Below, piece by piece: positions 18,521 to 29,400 of a stretch of DNA of 39,952 nucleotides. A program made the position numbers and the translations under genes. The notes under the pieces were generated by a model. It saw only the letters and a program-made list of their open reading frames with translations, did no database searches and had not been told where the DNA came from. This DNA is from a virus. Location: the IMG/VR virus record IMGVR_UViG_3300013104_000044, positions 1-39,952 of that record; one strand, 5' to 3'. Positions within the stretch are counted from its first letter, which is position 1; every line of letters starts with the position of its first letter.

Positions 18521-21459
18521 ATCGTGAGCCATTGCGTGCCGTCGCTGACGTATTTCGCTTTGCCCCACTGCGCCAGTGATGCGGACGCTGCCCCGTCGAT
18601 CGTTTTCGTGGTCCCGGCCGATACGACGGTCAGGGCGGTTGCGGCGATGTTCTTCACGACGATCTGCCGGCCCGCTGTGACGGTGGTCGGGTCGGGGAGT
18701 GTCGCCGTCAACGATGACCCGTTGAAGACAACGGTTCCGTCGAGGTTCGGGTCTATCGTGTAGCTCACCGTTTTCGTGGCGAGCCGGTAGTGTGCGTCGG
18801 CAACCCAGCCAGTGTTGCCCGTGCCAGTTACCTTGTTGTACCGCATCCCTTGCCCGTAGTCGAAATACAGCGACCCGACGTTCGCAGTTTGCACGCCGTT
18901 CGGGTTTCCGGAACCCCACACGATCGTGCAAGCTTGCGTGTTGATACCAGACCCGAGTGTTAGTGCGCGGGTTGTGTAGTCGAACGCGTAACGCGGGTTT
19001 GCGTCACCTGAGGACTTATATTTAAAGCCGGTACCGGTCAGCTGGTGTACCCAGTTGGTGGCAGTGCTTAATCCGGCATTGCGCCAACTGGTCGGCATGA
19101 CGGTGAGCATGTTGGACGCGCCGCCGTTGCTTGAGAGTGTGACGCCTGCGGATCCTGTCAATCCGAATTCCATCGCATTGGCGGCGATGACCGTTGGTGA
19201 TTGTGCCCCAGTTTGCAGCGTGTGCACGATGGCGTTGGTTTCGTATCCGGCGATGATCATGTTCACTGATGCGCCGGTGTTCCATTGCATCGGCGGGTTA
19301 CCGTTCGGTGACCACTCGAAGCGTGGGTTAAGCCACACGGCGCCGCTGCCCCCGAACTCGATAATCTGCTCTTCGGGGCGTCCTTCCAGGGACGGGTTAA
19401 TCCATGTGTGGTTCGACCCGGCGCCGGCCTGTTTGATGTGCCGCATACCGATCACCGGGTAGACGCCGTCCTGGTGGGACCAGGAGCCGCCGATGAACGT
19501 GCACTGCGTCACCCAGCCGTCGACGCCATTGGTGGTGTTGTGGTCGTGCAACTGGTTCACGAGGTTGTTTTCCAGCGACACGATGTCGAAGGTGCAATAG
19601 GACACGCCGTTCATCCCGTAGGTGCTGTCCCCGAACAGGATCAGCCCGGACTCGAACTCTTTGATGTGCGGGACATAGAAGTGGCACCGGAAAGCGTTGA
19701 CGACTTTGACGCCTTGAGTGCCGGTCGGCCAGACAGGTTGGCCGGATTGCTTCGTGGCGCAAATGACGTGTGGGAACTTGACGGTCTTCCGGGATATCTG
19801 CCCGAACTGCGATCCGCCGAACTGAACTGCGAGCCCGGACCCGGTGTAGTTGATAGTCAGATCAGAAAGATCGCAATCGCAACCAATCACTAGGGTTTGG
19901 TCAGTGCTGTACGTGCCGCCCGCTTGGACCTGCTGACCCGAAGTGGCGGCAGTGGTTAGCGCGGCTTGCACGTCAGCGTGGGAGACAGTAGCGGGGCGCA
20001 GGATGCCATTCGGTGCGAGGTGCGCGTCGACCTGGGCGTTGAGCGCCGCCTTCGTCTGTGTGCCCGAGGCGATGACGGGTGCGACCGTCGCGTCGGAAGT
20101 GCCTGCGCCGGTCAGGTGCGGGCCTTGCACGACACCATCGACGGCGACCTGGTCGCCGACCATCGTCACGAGCGGTGAGCGACCTGGTGCACCCGCGATG
20201 ACCTGTCCGGGTGCGACCGCACCGGCAGCGACAAGCCGCTGCGACAGGGGCACCACGGCAGGGTCAGCCGCAGACAACTGCGCCGTGTAGGTGGCGGTCT
20301 TGCGGCGGCCCGGGTTGGCTGGGTCGTCCCAGTCGAGGCGGCCGTAGATGACGAATCCGAAGCTGTCGTCGGTCAGGTCCGGGTGATCGGACACCTTGAG
20401 TTCGACCGTGGTCGACTCAGACAGCTTGACCGGCTGCTCGTACGCGGTCGGCGTGAATCCGCCGGTCGTGGAGCGCACGGTCCGGTCGTAGCGGAACGAC
20501 GCGACGACATTGGTGGCAGCCTCGCCGGTGACGTTCTCGGCGTCGATCTGCACCGTCTTTGTCGCGGTCCCATCAACGGGTGCGGCGAGGCGGAAGATCA
20601 GCCCGCGTCGGTTCGACGTCGGGCCAGTGTCGATCCCGAACAGCAACTCCGGGTTGCCGCCCGAGTCGCGCCACAAGCACACGCCCTCGGCTTCGTTGTG
20701 GCCGCCGTCCGCACCCGCCGAGGTGGTCGCCGCCAACTGGGAAATGTCCAGGGTGTGGGTGATCGCACCCGTCGCCCAATCCAACTCGTACAGGGTCGGC
20801 GCCTGGTCGGTGACGGACGACCCGCCGCGGGTGATGTAGAGGCTCTTGTCGGAGGTGGTGAACCCTTGGAACGCCGACAGGTCACCGGTGGGCCAGGTAG
20901 TAGGCGCAGTGAACAGTGGGGAGCCGGTGCCCGCCTTGTAATCGGACAGCTTCCACAGGGTGTAAGTCTCCGTCGTGCCGGACGAGAACTTTGTCGCCAA
21001 CCGGTCCTTCGCCTGGTCGATCGCGAAGTACCCGTTCACGTGCTCGGGGTCGCCGGCGCCGGGGTCAGGAACCGTCTGAGCGTCCGCGAGCAACACCGTC
21101 GCGCCGTTCGGGGTGCCGTTGTATGCCCACCGGACAGCGGTGCCCGTGCCATAACCGACGTCGGACCCCCAGAAGAGCCAGATCCAGACCTTGCCCGACT
21201 CGTATTCGCTGGTGATCGATGCGCCGTGGCCGCCGCCCTGCAACACTGCGTAATCGAGCATCGCACCAGACGAGTCGCAGCGGGCGATGCGCAGGTTCGA
21301 CGGCCCACCCGACACGACACTGTCGACATACGCGACGAAGAACTCGTCCGTCCACGGTGCACGGGTGAACGACTGCATCACCCGGCCGCCGGGGTTGCCG
21401 GCAAGAGTGGTGACCAGCCGAGGCTTCATGTCGGTCAGCAGGGGCAGGTCAGTGCTCAC
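18517..21459 (-). CDS. Receptor-binding tail protein, propeller plus beta-helix
   Basis: 980 residues. N-terminal ~330 residues (QSFTRAPWTDEFFVAYVDS, YESGKVWIWLFWGSDVGYGTG) resemble the beta-propeller of P68 RBP/TagC-like proteins. A linker with a DUF-like strand domain follows. Residues ~500-830 form a right-handed parallel beta-helix (VNAFRCHFYVPHIKEF, VSYCTFDIVSLENNL, VTQCTFIGGSW), as in tailspikes that bind or cut surface glycans. C-terminus is a stalk-like beta region. Probable host-range determinant. GTG start, GGAG 5 nt upstream. Confidence 0.8.
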   Translation of the reverse strand: MSTDLPLLTDMKPRLVTTLAGNPGGRVMQSFTRAPWTDEFFVAYVDSVVSGGPSNLRIARCDSSGAMLDYAVLQGGGHGASITSEYESGKVWIWLFWGSDVGYGTGTAVRWAYNGTPNGATVLLADAQTVPDPGAGDPEHVNGYFAIDQAKDRLATKFSSGTTETYTLWKLSDYKAGTGSPLFTAPTTWPTGDLSAFQGFTTSDKSLYITRGGSSVTDQAPTLYELDWATGAITHTLDISQLAATTSAGADGGHNEAEGVCLWRDSGGNPELLFGIDTGPTSNRRGLIFRLAAPVDGTATKTVQIDAENVTGEAATNVVASFRYDRTVRSTTGGFTPTAYEQPVKLSESTTVELKVSDHPDLTDDSFGFVIYGRLDWDDPANPGRRKTATYTAQLSAADPAVVPLSQRLVAAGAVAPGQVIAGAPGRSPLVTMVGDQVAVDGVVQGPHLTGAGTSDATVAPVIASGTQTKAALNAQVDAHLAPNGILRPATVSHADVQAALTTAATSGQQVQAGGTYSTDQTLVIGCDCDLSDLTINYTGSGLAVQFGGSQFGQISRKTVKFPHVICATKQSGQPVWPTGTQGVKVVNAFRCHFYVPHIKEFESGLILFGDSTYGMNGVSYCTFDIVSLENNLVNQLHDHNTTNGVDGWVTQCTFIGGSWSHQDGVYPVIGMRHIKQAGAGSNHTWINPSLEGRPEEQIIEFGGSGAVWLNPRFEWSPNGNPPMQWNTGASVNMIIAGYETNAIVHTLQTGAQSPTVIAANAMEFGLTGSAGVTLSSNGGASNMLTVMPTSWRNAGLSTATNWVHQLTGTGFKYKSSGDANPRYAFDYTTRALTLGSGINTQACTIVWGSGNPNGVQTANVGSLYFDYGQGMRYNKVTGTGNTGWVADAHYRLATKTVSYTIDPNLDGTVVFNGSSLTATLPDPTTVTAGRQIVVKNIAATALTVVSAGTTKTIDGAASASLAQWGKAKYVSDGTQWLTI

Positions 21460-21475
21460 AGTGGCTCCTTATTTG

Positions 21476-23188
21476 CTAGCGCGTGTAGGTCAGGCGGACC
21501 ATCGGGCGTGCGGCGACCGTCGAGTAACCGGCGCCGGCGAACTGACAGTTGGTGTTGTTGAACAGCCAGTCAGGGGAGGCGATGATGCAGCCGTTGTTCG
21601 TGGTCGTGAACCAGGACGTCGGGACCGTGATCCACGCGCCCGTGTTACGTGACGGGTAGTCGTGCTTCGTGATGTTGCTGGACGTCGGCGGGGTGGACAT
21701 CGTCGACGGGACAGCGTTCGCGCCCAACGGCCGCAACTCGACCTGCCCGACGTCCTCGCCAGACCAGGTGATCTGCACCCACACTTCGGCCTTCTGGATG
21801 ACGGCGCCACCAGTGAGGGCCTGCGCGATCGTCTTCGTCGTCTCACCGGCAATGCCGTTGCTACCACAGGAGAACGCCCCGAACCATTGGTGCCCGCCCG
21901 CGACTCCCTGCCGGATGTTGCTGGTCGTAGAGCCGCCGGTCGGGTTATAGACGGTGCTGTCGTCAGCCCACGACCTCGAGTTGTCAGCACGCCACGTCGA
22001 GATGTAGGTCCGTTTCGTGCCAGTACCCGGCGCGGTAACAGGGGCCGGAAGCGGGACACGGCCCGTGTCGAAGATCGTCACGACCCAGTTGTCCTGCGTG
22101 GGCACGTTCACAATGTCCGGGGTGAACGCGTTGCCGTTGGCGAAGATGCCGAGCATGAATTTGTACTGCACCGCGCCCTTGCCGGCGGACGGGTCGCCGG
22201 TGATGAAGTTGATCACCAACTGGTCATCGAGGCCGGTCGCTGAGTTCGCGAAGTTCTCCGACTGCTGCCCGATGACCGTGGAAGACGTGGTCGGGTCCGG
22301 TGCTTCCCCGTTCGGGTCCGTCGCGTTCGTCACATAGAACCGGGTCGTCACGTTCGAGTAAGCGCCCGGAGTCAGTGCCGCGTACCCGCGCCAGTGCATC
22401 ACGAGCTGATATGACCGGTTCGGGTTGAGCGGGACGGAGAATTGCCCGATCTGTGTGACCGAGCCGCCTGGCGCGATCGTGATGTTGTTCACCAGCGACG
22501 TGAAGTCGGCGCGGGAGACGCAGCCCCAAGACAGCGTGTCGGCCCACCCGGACGGGCCGGCAGGGTTCGACAACTGCCCGAGCAGCGGGACACCCAGCAC
22601 GATCGGGTCGGCCTGCACCGACAGCGACGTGAACACGCCGCCGCCGTCCTGGTTCACCGACGCCGCAGCAGGCACCGCATAGGCATCCACGGCAATGGTC
22701 GGGTCGGAATACTTGCCGGCGGCCGTCCTGGTCACACAGCGCACGTACACGCTGCCCGTGGCGGGCTGGAACGTCAGCGAGCCGCCCGCAGGTTGCCCGA
22801 TGATCCCGACCCGCGTAGACGAGTCCGGCAGCGGGTCAGGGATGAAGTCGGGGTCGGGGGAGGCGTGCACCTCGAACGCCGTCCAGTCCAACGGTGCGAC
22901 CAGTGCGTCGATGAACGTGCCATCCCATGCGACTTTGATCGACCCCAAGCCGGCAGCAACAGACACTCCAGCAGGGATGGGCGGGATCGGACCGGAGAAT
23001 GTGACCGGGGCGTGCGTGTCGTCGAACTGCGCGCCCACCCGCGACATTAGGTTGCCGTCAGCGTCGACCTCGTCCACGCCGCCGTTCTCGATCGACGACT
23101 GCGCGAGGCCCGACTTCCGCATTTGGGAGATCGCACGGTCAATCCTGCGGTCAATCGCCTTCTCGAACTTAGCGACATAGTCAGGCAC
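21476..23188 (-). CDS. Minor tail protein
   Basis: 570 residues. Short helical N-terminus (AKFEKAIDRRIDRAISQMRK), then Fn3-like beta domains (about 60-170: GSIKVAWDGTF, WTAFEVHAS, GSVYVRCVTRTAAGKYS) and jelly-roll-like modules ending VRLTYTR. Located between other tip proteins. GTG start with AGGTGAG, overlapping the preceding gene by 8 nt. Specific role unknown. Confidence 0.75.
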   Translation of the reverse strand: MPDYVAKFEKAIDRRIDRAISQMRKSGLAQSSIENGGVDEVDADGNLMSRVGAQFDDTHAPVTFSGPIPPIPAGVSVAAGLGSIKVAWDGTFIDALVAPLDWTAFEVHASPDPDFIPDPLPDSSTRVGIIGQPAGGSLTFQPATGSVYVRCVTRTAAGKYSDPTIAVDAYAVPAAASVNQDGGGVFTSLSVQADPIVLGVPLLGQLSNPAGPSGWADTLSWGCVSRADFTSLVNNITIAPGGSVTQIGQFSVPLNPNRSYQLVMHWRGYAALTPGAYSNVTTRFYVTNATDPNGEAPDPTTSSTVIGQQSENFANSATGLDDQLVINFITGDPSAGKGAVQYKFMLGIFANGNAFTPDIVNVPTQDNWVVTIFDTGRVPLPAPVTAPGTGTKRTYISTWRADNSRSWADDSTVYNPTGGSTTSNIRQGVAGGHQWFGAFSCGSNGIAGETTKTIAQALTGGAVIQKAEVWVQITWSGEDVGQVELRPLGANAVPSTMSTPPTSSNITKHDYPSRNTGAWITVPTSWFTTTNNGCIIASPDWLFNNTNCQFAGAGYSTVAARPMVRLTYTR

Positions 23189-24593
23189 TGTTGCTCACCT
23201 TGTCTGGCCGGGCGACAGTCAACGTCGCCGAGTCGCCGTCGTCGGGGTTGAGTTCAATGCCGGTGATCCGCAACGTCTGATCGAGGCCGCCAGTCCAACC
23301 GTTGCCGGACCCGATCACCTCGATCGTGTCGCCCACCTGATACGAACCGAGTTGCGCGAACGGGTGATCCCGCACGATCAGGGTGGCGATGTTCTGGTCG
23401 CCCGCATACGACGACGCCAACTGAGCCGCTCGACGCTGACACTCCGCGGCCGTCTTCAACATCGGATCTTGCACCACCTTGTAACGGTGCAGCCGACCAC
23501 GGTTCGGGACCGCAGCAGCACCACGAGCGGCCTTCCTGCCCTCGCCGGCGCCGATCACAAGCACCATGTCGCAGTAGTCGTCACCGTCCAGCGACACCGT
23601 CGGCACGACCTGCACGTTCACGCCCACCTCGAACCGGTGCTGAGCCGATTGGCGCAGGTCACGCCCCACGGTCGGGTAGCCCAGGTGCAGGGTGTGAACG
23701 ATCGTGTCGCCCGACCATGCGTGGTCCTCGTAGTAGTCGAACCCGCCGTCTTTGGCGAGATCGTCCCAGCGGGCGCCCATGTCGAGCGTGTCGAAATAGT
23801 TGAGCTTCCACGGCTGCAGCTCTTCGCCGTCGCCGTCGACGGTCGGCTTCTTCGTGCGTGCATCAACAACGCCAAGCACGTCAGCGGTGGCAGGCAGCCC
23901 GTCGCCGGTGTCATCCATGGTCACAGTGCCCGTCGCCCGGTCACGCAACAGGTAGAACACGTTCCCGTCAGCGGACGGTTTGCCGTAGGTGCGGGTCGCG
24001 GTGCCGTACCGCTCCTTGCGCTTACCGTTCTCCATCCACCAGTCCACAAACGACGTGCCCACCGGCAGCAACGGGTTGCCGGGGTAGCCCTCGTGGATTT
24101 GCGGCCACTTCTCCACCGGCAGCAAGCCGAGCCGCACCGGTGTCGACGACGGGGAACACGCCACCTGCAGCCCAAGGTTGCAGTTCGAGCGGGCCTGCAG
24201 GTCAGACCAGAACTCGCGGGCAATCGTGAACGGGTCCGCCTGCACGTAATTCATCTCGCCTGCGTACGGCATCCCGGTTGCGAACGCGGTGAAGCCTTGG
24301 CAGGTGATAGCCACGGTCGCGTCATCGACGTCGACACCGGTCACGATGCCACCGCCACGGATGACACCGCCCAGCTCGGCATAGACCGCGGTCTGCCACG
24401 GGACGAAGATGCTGAAATCGACGCCCTTGAGCCTGCCGACCTCCACCGGGATAGTGCCAGTCAGCCCACCCGGACCCGACATCGTCGACGTGATCTTCAC
24501 GCCCGCCAACGGCAAGTCGGTGGCGATCAGTTGCTCACCACCGTTGCCGTCTAGGTTCGTGGCGAAGTAGTGCCATCCCTCGGTCATGGTCAC
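23181..24593 (-). CDS. Minor tail protein, tail-tip hub-like
   Basis: 470 residues. The N-terminal VKITSTMSGPGGLTGTIPVEVGRL, then GVIRGGGIVTGVDVDDATVAITCQGFTAF is the usual start of siphovirus tip/hub proteins of the Gp37/gp27-like type. The C-terminal YQVGDTIEVIGSGNGWTGGLDQTLRITGIE also fits. 4-nt overlap with the upstream gene. Likely part of the baseplate hub. Confidence 0.8.
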   Translation of the reverse strand: MTMTEGWHYFATNLDGNGGEQLIATDLPLAGVKITSTMSGPGGLTGTIPVEVGRLKGVDFSIFVPWQTAVYAELGGVIRGGGIVTGVDVDDATVAITCQGFTAFATGMPYAGEMNYVQADPFTIAREFWSDLQARSNCNLGLQVACSPSSTPVRLGLLPVEKWPQIHEGYPGNPLLPVGTSFVDWWMENGKRKERYGTATRTYGKPSADGNVFYLLRDRATGTVTMDDTGDGLPATADVLGVVDARTKKPTVDGDGEELQPWKLNYFDTLDMGARWDDLAKDGGFDYYEDHAWSGDTIVHTLHLGYPTVGRDLRQSAQHRFEVGVNVQVVPTVSLDGDDYCDMVLVIGAGEGRKAARGAAAVPNRGRLHRYKVVQDPMLKTAAECQRRAAQLASSYAGDQNIATLIVRDHPFAQLGSYQVGDTIEVIGSGNGWTGGLDQTLRITGIELNPDDGDSATLTVARPDKVSNSA

Positions 24594-25582
24594 GAGTTAC
24601 TGTCGTCGGCGACCTCAAGGAACCTCAAAGTCCAAACCATCCCGGACATGTAGTCCATGAATACGCCACGGTGGGACGCGTCGGAGTCGTAGCGGGCCTT
24701 CGGGACGAACGTCTGGTCAGTGCCCCGGTACGACGCCGGGATGTATTGCTCGGCGGCCGCGATCCAGATCGCCCGCGACACCCCAGCCTGTGGCGCGTCG
24801 AAGCGGAAGGTATCCGTCGAGATCGCGCGAGTGTTGCTGCCGGTCGACGGGCCCCACTCGACCCAGTACCGCCCGAACGGGTTCGTATTCGGGTAGTAGA
24901 TGCCCAGCCAGGTGCACTGGATCTGCACCTTGGTAGCCCACGACGGGATGCTCACAACCTGCGGGCCGATCGTGTCGTAACCGTGGCCGGGGAAGATCTC
25001 GCCTGTCGGGTCGGCAGATACCAGGTTCATGTTGGTGTCCGTGGCAACCGCCGTGATGGGCCGGATGACCGTCTGCTCGCGGGGGTTCGCCACGGTGCGC
25101 AGGTCGGTAATCATCGCGTTCGTGATTGCCGCCGTGTTCGCAGGCAGGACGATCTTCGCGAGCAGGATGTACGGGTCAGTCACCGACGACAGCGCGCCAG
25201 AGGTGACGACGTCAGGCTTCACGTAGTTGTAGGTGAGCGGGTCGGCCGGTGCGGGCGACTGGTTGTAATGGAAGTCATCAACGCGCACAATCACGTAATA
25301 CGTTGTGACAGAAGGTAACCCGCCAGGCACCGACAGTTGCGTCGTCGCGTCATTGGCGAACTGGTACGACTCGCAAGCGCCCGCCCCCGCATAGGTCGAC
25401 TCGACCACGCCGCCACCGGTGCGGATGTTCACCCCAGCGCCAGGGACCGCATACGCCGACACCTTCAAGTCGAGCGGGCGAGTCACACCAGACGCGCCAC
25501 TCGTCGCCGCCCAAGCCAAACGGCGAGCAGACGCAGCATCAGCCCGACCACCCTCAACAGCCCACACGGGGGTAAACGTCAT
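24590..25582 (-). CDS. Minor tail protein
   Basis: 330 residues of mainly beta composition with VYAVPGAGVN-type repeats: conserved-looking start MTFTPVWAVEGGRADAASARRL, LPSVTTYYVIVRVDD, and DPYILLAKIVLP as in phage tail-fibre upper domains. Strong SD AAGGAGA. Role inferred from position next to the Dit-like gene. Confidence 0.7.
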   Translation of the reverse strand: MTFTPVWAVEGGRADAASARRLAWAATSGASGVTRPLDLKVSAYAVPGAGVNIRTGGGVVESTYAGAGACESYQFANDATTQLSVPGGLPSVTTYYVIVRVDDFHYNQSPAPADPLTYNYVKPDVVTSGALSSVTDPYILLAKIVLPANTAAITNAMITDLRTVANPREQTVIRPITAVATDTNMNLVSADPTGEIFPGHGYDTIGPQVVSIPSWATKVQIQCTWLGIYYPNTNPFGRYWVEWGPSTGSNTRAISTDTFRFDAPQAGVSRAIWIAAAEQYIPASYRGTDQTFVPKARYDSDASHRGVFMDYMSGMVWTLRFLEVADDSNS

Positions 25583-25593
25583 GTCTGATCTCC

Positions 25594-26484
25594 TTACGCG
25601 GGGACAGTGTCAAGCCACGTCACGACCGCGTACGCAGTGTTCGTGGGGTCAACGGCGTCGAACTGGATGAACTGATGGCCAGGGTTCAAGCGGGCGGTCA
25701 GACGGGACGTGCGCGACAACGTGCCGGCCAACGAATAGCCAGCCCTGCCAAACGTATTCGCCGCCGTGTCGATCAGGAACGACTGCCCGTGCTGCACAGT
25801 CGCAGTGGTCGCGATCTCCCACCCGTCACCCGACAGGCGGATCTTCGACGCGACACCCTCGACCGGCCCGAAGACCTGCACCTTGAACGGTGCCGGCCGG
25901 AACCCGCCGACAGTGACCTCGCCAACGCGGGCCTGCGACGTTGGACGGAACTCGATCGGCCACGCCAAGTCGGGCGACCACACGACACCGCCGTCCGGGT
26001 CGGCCTGAATCAGATCCAGCCGGAGCGTGCGCGTTGATGCGTCGGCCGGTTCGATGTACCGCTCCGGTGCGGCAAGCTTGAACGTCGCCGTAATCTGCTG
26101 CCACTGGTCGTCTTTGCGCTCCAACGGGACGACGTCGAACTTCCGCCCACGGCCCAGGTAACGGTACGTGCGGCCGTTCTGTCGGTACCGCAGCACCGAC
26201 AACACGCCAGGTTGCGCCCTGGTCGAATCCGCCCGCCAAACCTGCTGAAACTCGCTGATCCGGGACCACACATCCAACCCGTCGCGGGCATGAATGACGA
26301 ACTGCAACTCCGGACCGTTCAAGTAATCTCGGCCGAACAGCGACCCGTCACCCTGCGGACGAGTCGCGTCCTGCACGGCCATCTCAGGGCTACCGAAGTC
26401 CAAGCCAGGCGCCAGACGGAACCGTGTTTCCTCGCCGAACAGGAATCCGTCCAACTCCCACTGCTCTTCAAAGAGTTCGGACAT
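25594..26484 (-). CDS. Distal tail (Dit-like) protein
   Basis: 296 residues from the ATG at 26484, in a TGATG overlap with the tape measure stop. The region after the tape measure, the W-x-L-D-GFLFGEETRF start and the long beta-sandwich C-terminus fit siphovirus distal tail proteins that cap the tube and hold the tip. A much longer open frame upstream is antisense-type shadow. Confidence 0.75.
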   Translation of the reverse strand: MSELFEEQWELDGFLFGEETRFRLAPGLDFGSPEMAVQDATRPQGDGSLFGRDYLNGPELQFVIHARDGLDVWSRISEFQQVWRADSTRAQPGVLSVLRYRQNGRTYRYLGRGRKFDVVPLERKDDQWQQITATFKLAAPERYIEPADASTRTLRLDLIQADPDGGVVWSPDLAWPIEFRPTSQARVGEVTVGGFRPAPFKVQVFGPVEGVASKIRLSGDGWEIATTATVQHGQSFLIDTAANTFGRAGYSLAGTLSRTSRLTARLNPGHQFIQFDAVDPTNTAYAVVTWLDTVPA

Positions 26485-29400
26485 CACGCGTTCGCCCACT
26501 TGCCAATGCCGTTGCGGTTCATGCTGTAGAGCAGCTCCTTCGCGACATTGTTGGCGTTGTCCATCGGGACACCGTTGATCTCGATGCGGATCGGTTGTGC
26601 CTGCCCGGACTGCGCCTGCTGCACGATGACGCGCTGCGTCGACTGCACCGGAAGCGCGGACAGCCAGTTCGCCATACCGCCCGTGATGCCACCCGTAGCG
26701 CGCTTGACGAGGTTGTAGCCGTAGTAGTCGGCCACGGCCTTCGTGAGGTCGATGTTCCGCGGCTGCCGTGCATCCTTCGACAGTGGGATGTAAGCCTCCG
26801 GGCCTGCCTCTGCCCACAGGGTGGGGCGGTTACGCACCTGCGCTTCACGCAGTCCGCCGGTCGCCATCCGCTGCACGCCGTTCGCGTCGAGGATGCCGCC
26901 CTTAGCCATGCCGCTGCCACTACCTCGCGCCAAACGCTCATCAACGTGCCGTTGAATGGTCGTCGTCACCATGTAGGTCTGGACTGTGACCGTCTTGTCT
27001 TGGGCGGCCCGCAACAGCGCGGTGATCTTGTTGTAGGCATCCACTGCACCGGGCGCCGACGAGGTGATAGTGACTGACTTCCCATTGGCGGAAACCTGAG
27101 CGCCCTTGATGTTGTTGATTTTCCGCTTCGTGTCCTCCGCTAGCGGTGCGCTCGTACTGATCGTGACCTTCTTGCCATTGGTGGCGATCTGCGCGCCGTG
27201 GATCTGCTTGATTAGCCCAATGACTGCCGGCGCGTTCGGGGTGCCGGCCGGGATGATCACCGACTTACCGTCGGCATCAACGGCAGTACGACCCAGCAAG
27301 CCAAGCAGGCGAGTCGTACCCTCCGCATTCAGTGCCGCGGTCGGGATCGACACGCTGCCGTCGGCTGCCAGACGAGCACCCTTGATGCCCAACAGGTTTC
27401 GCAACGTCTCAGGCGAATCGATGGCCGACGTCGGAATCCGAACGGACTTGCCGGTTGTCGACTGCACGGCATCCTTGATGCTGTAGAGCGTCTTCGCGAC
27501 GTTCTCGGCGTTCGTGGTGCTGGCCGAGACTGTGATCTTCTTGCCAGACACCGAGATCACCAGGTTGCCGAGCTTGTCTACCTTGTAGATGGCGCCGTCT
27601 ACGCCGTCGACGTTCACCGATGTGTCTACATTCGCCGGCATCCGGAACAACTGGTCGGCGAGCTGCTTCGCCTTGTCGCGGTTCATGCCGAATGCGACAG
27701 CCTGCGCGATGTACTTCGACTTACCCGTGTCCAGGATTGCGTTCGACTGCTTCATCGACTTCGTCAGGTTGAATTGGGTCGATGCCCAATCGGTTGTCGC
27801 CGACGCGATCGCGTCGAGCTTCTCCTGGTTGTTGCGGCCCTTCTCGGTCGTGATGTCGAGGGTGCGCCCGTTTTCCTTCAGCGACTTCGTCGCGTCGTCG
27901 ATGGCGGCCTGATACCCGCGAGCAGAACCCCGCGCACCTAGCTGTGCGTCGCCGAGTCCCTTGATCGCTTTCGTGAGCGCGTCTACATCTTCGGCTGACG
28001 TGCCGGCCTTCTTGCCCATGCCCTCGATCGCATCGGCGGCAGCCTTCGTCGGCGACGGAACCGCCTTCGCCTTCTTCGGCAAGTCGTCGATCGCGGCAGC
28101 GTATCCAGAGAGCGCCTTCTTGGCTTGCTCTACCTGGGCGGGGTCCATACCCTTGGTCAACTGCGCGAACGCCCTCTTCGCGCCTGCCGAGTCGCCGTTC
28201 TTGATCATCTGGACAAGGGTCTTGTCCAGCTCTCCGAGTCGCTTGTTTGAACTGTCGGCGCTGCCACCCCACAGGCCGATCTGGTGGGCGAAGTTCTTGA
28301 AGCTGCCCTGATTCGCGGCGGCGAGATCCTGGGAGAAACGCTTCACCACGTCGGAGGTTGACACCACCTGCTCGCGGCCGGCGCCGATCTGATGGCCCCA
28401 CAGGACGACATTCGAGCCAGACTCACGGAACAGGTCGGCGAGACCGCCGGCCGCCTGACCGGACGACAACGACTTCATAGAAGCCGCGAGCTTCTTCGTC
28501 TCGACGTCGGCGACCTTCTGCTCGTCGATGTACTTCGTCACCTTCACCGACGCATAGCCGGCGGCGAGCACTACTGCAGCGCTACCCAAGAGCTTCGCCG
28601 ACCCAACGGCCGCCATCTGTGCGGCGGCAAGCTTGCTTCCGCCGGCAGCCGCGGTCAGGTAGGCAGCCTGGAGGGCGCCAAGGCCGGGGACGAGCCGCCC
28701 GATTATGGCAACGCCAGAGCCGAACGCACCCATCGCGATTGTTTGTCCGCCGGCCAGCGTCACCAGCGCGGCGCCCTGCGCGGTGAACGTCCGCGCCGAA
28801 GCTGCCATCGCACCGCTCTGCACCAACTGCGCCTCAGCGGTGCCGATAACTGCGCCACGGGCGGCGATCTGCGCAGTCGTGTATGCCGCCACAGCGCCAC
28901 GGGCAGCCAAGAACTGAGTGCGGATCTTCTGAACAGCGCCGACGACCTTGATGATCCCGGCGGCAGCCAACAGCCCGCCGGCGCCGAGCGTCAGTAGGCC
29001 CGTACCGACCACGAGGATCGGCTGAGGCAGGTGCGCGATCTTCCCGGCAAGGTCCGTTGCGCCCTGCGCCAATGGGCGCAGGAACTTCGTTGCCGCCGCG
29101 CCACCGTTGATCGCGAGTTCGATCGCGGCCGACTTCAGCTTGTTCAGGTCGCCCTTGAGCGAGTCGAGCTTCTTCGCGGCGTTCTCGGCAGCGAATCCGG
29201 CGTCGTTCGTCTGCTTCTGCCAGTCGGCTACGCCCTTCGCGCCGTCCTTGTAGAGGATGTTCGCGGCCTGGATGGACCGGGCGCCGAACAGGATCGACAG
29301 CGCGGCGTTACGCGACTTGTCGTCAAGTCCGCCCAATTTCTCTGCCAATTCGCCGGCGGTAGCCTGCAGACCGATGAACTTGCCGTTCGCGTCAAAGAAC

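Noticed and set aside
18517-18931. Longer frame for the four-helix membrane protein (to 18931)
   Set aside because: It would lie in the 3' end of the receptor-binding gene; the ATG at 18520 with a 4-nt overlap is far better.
20383-21561. 392-aa plus-strand frame opposite the receptor-binding gene
   Set aside because: Arg/Gly-rich antisense shadow of high-GC coding sequence, with no SD and no domain.
23352-24554. 400-aa plus-strand frame opposite a minor tail gene
   Set aside because: Antisense shadow of the 23181-24593 gene; composition is typical of reversed high-GC codons.
26485-26817. Upstream extension of the Dit-like gene
   Set aside because: This part is an alternative frame inside the tape measure gene; the TGATG overlap at 26484 marks the start.
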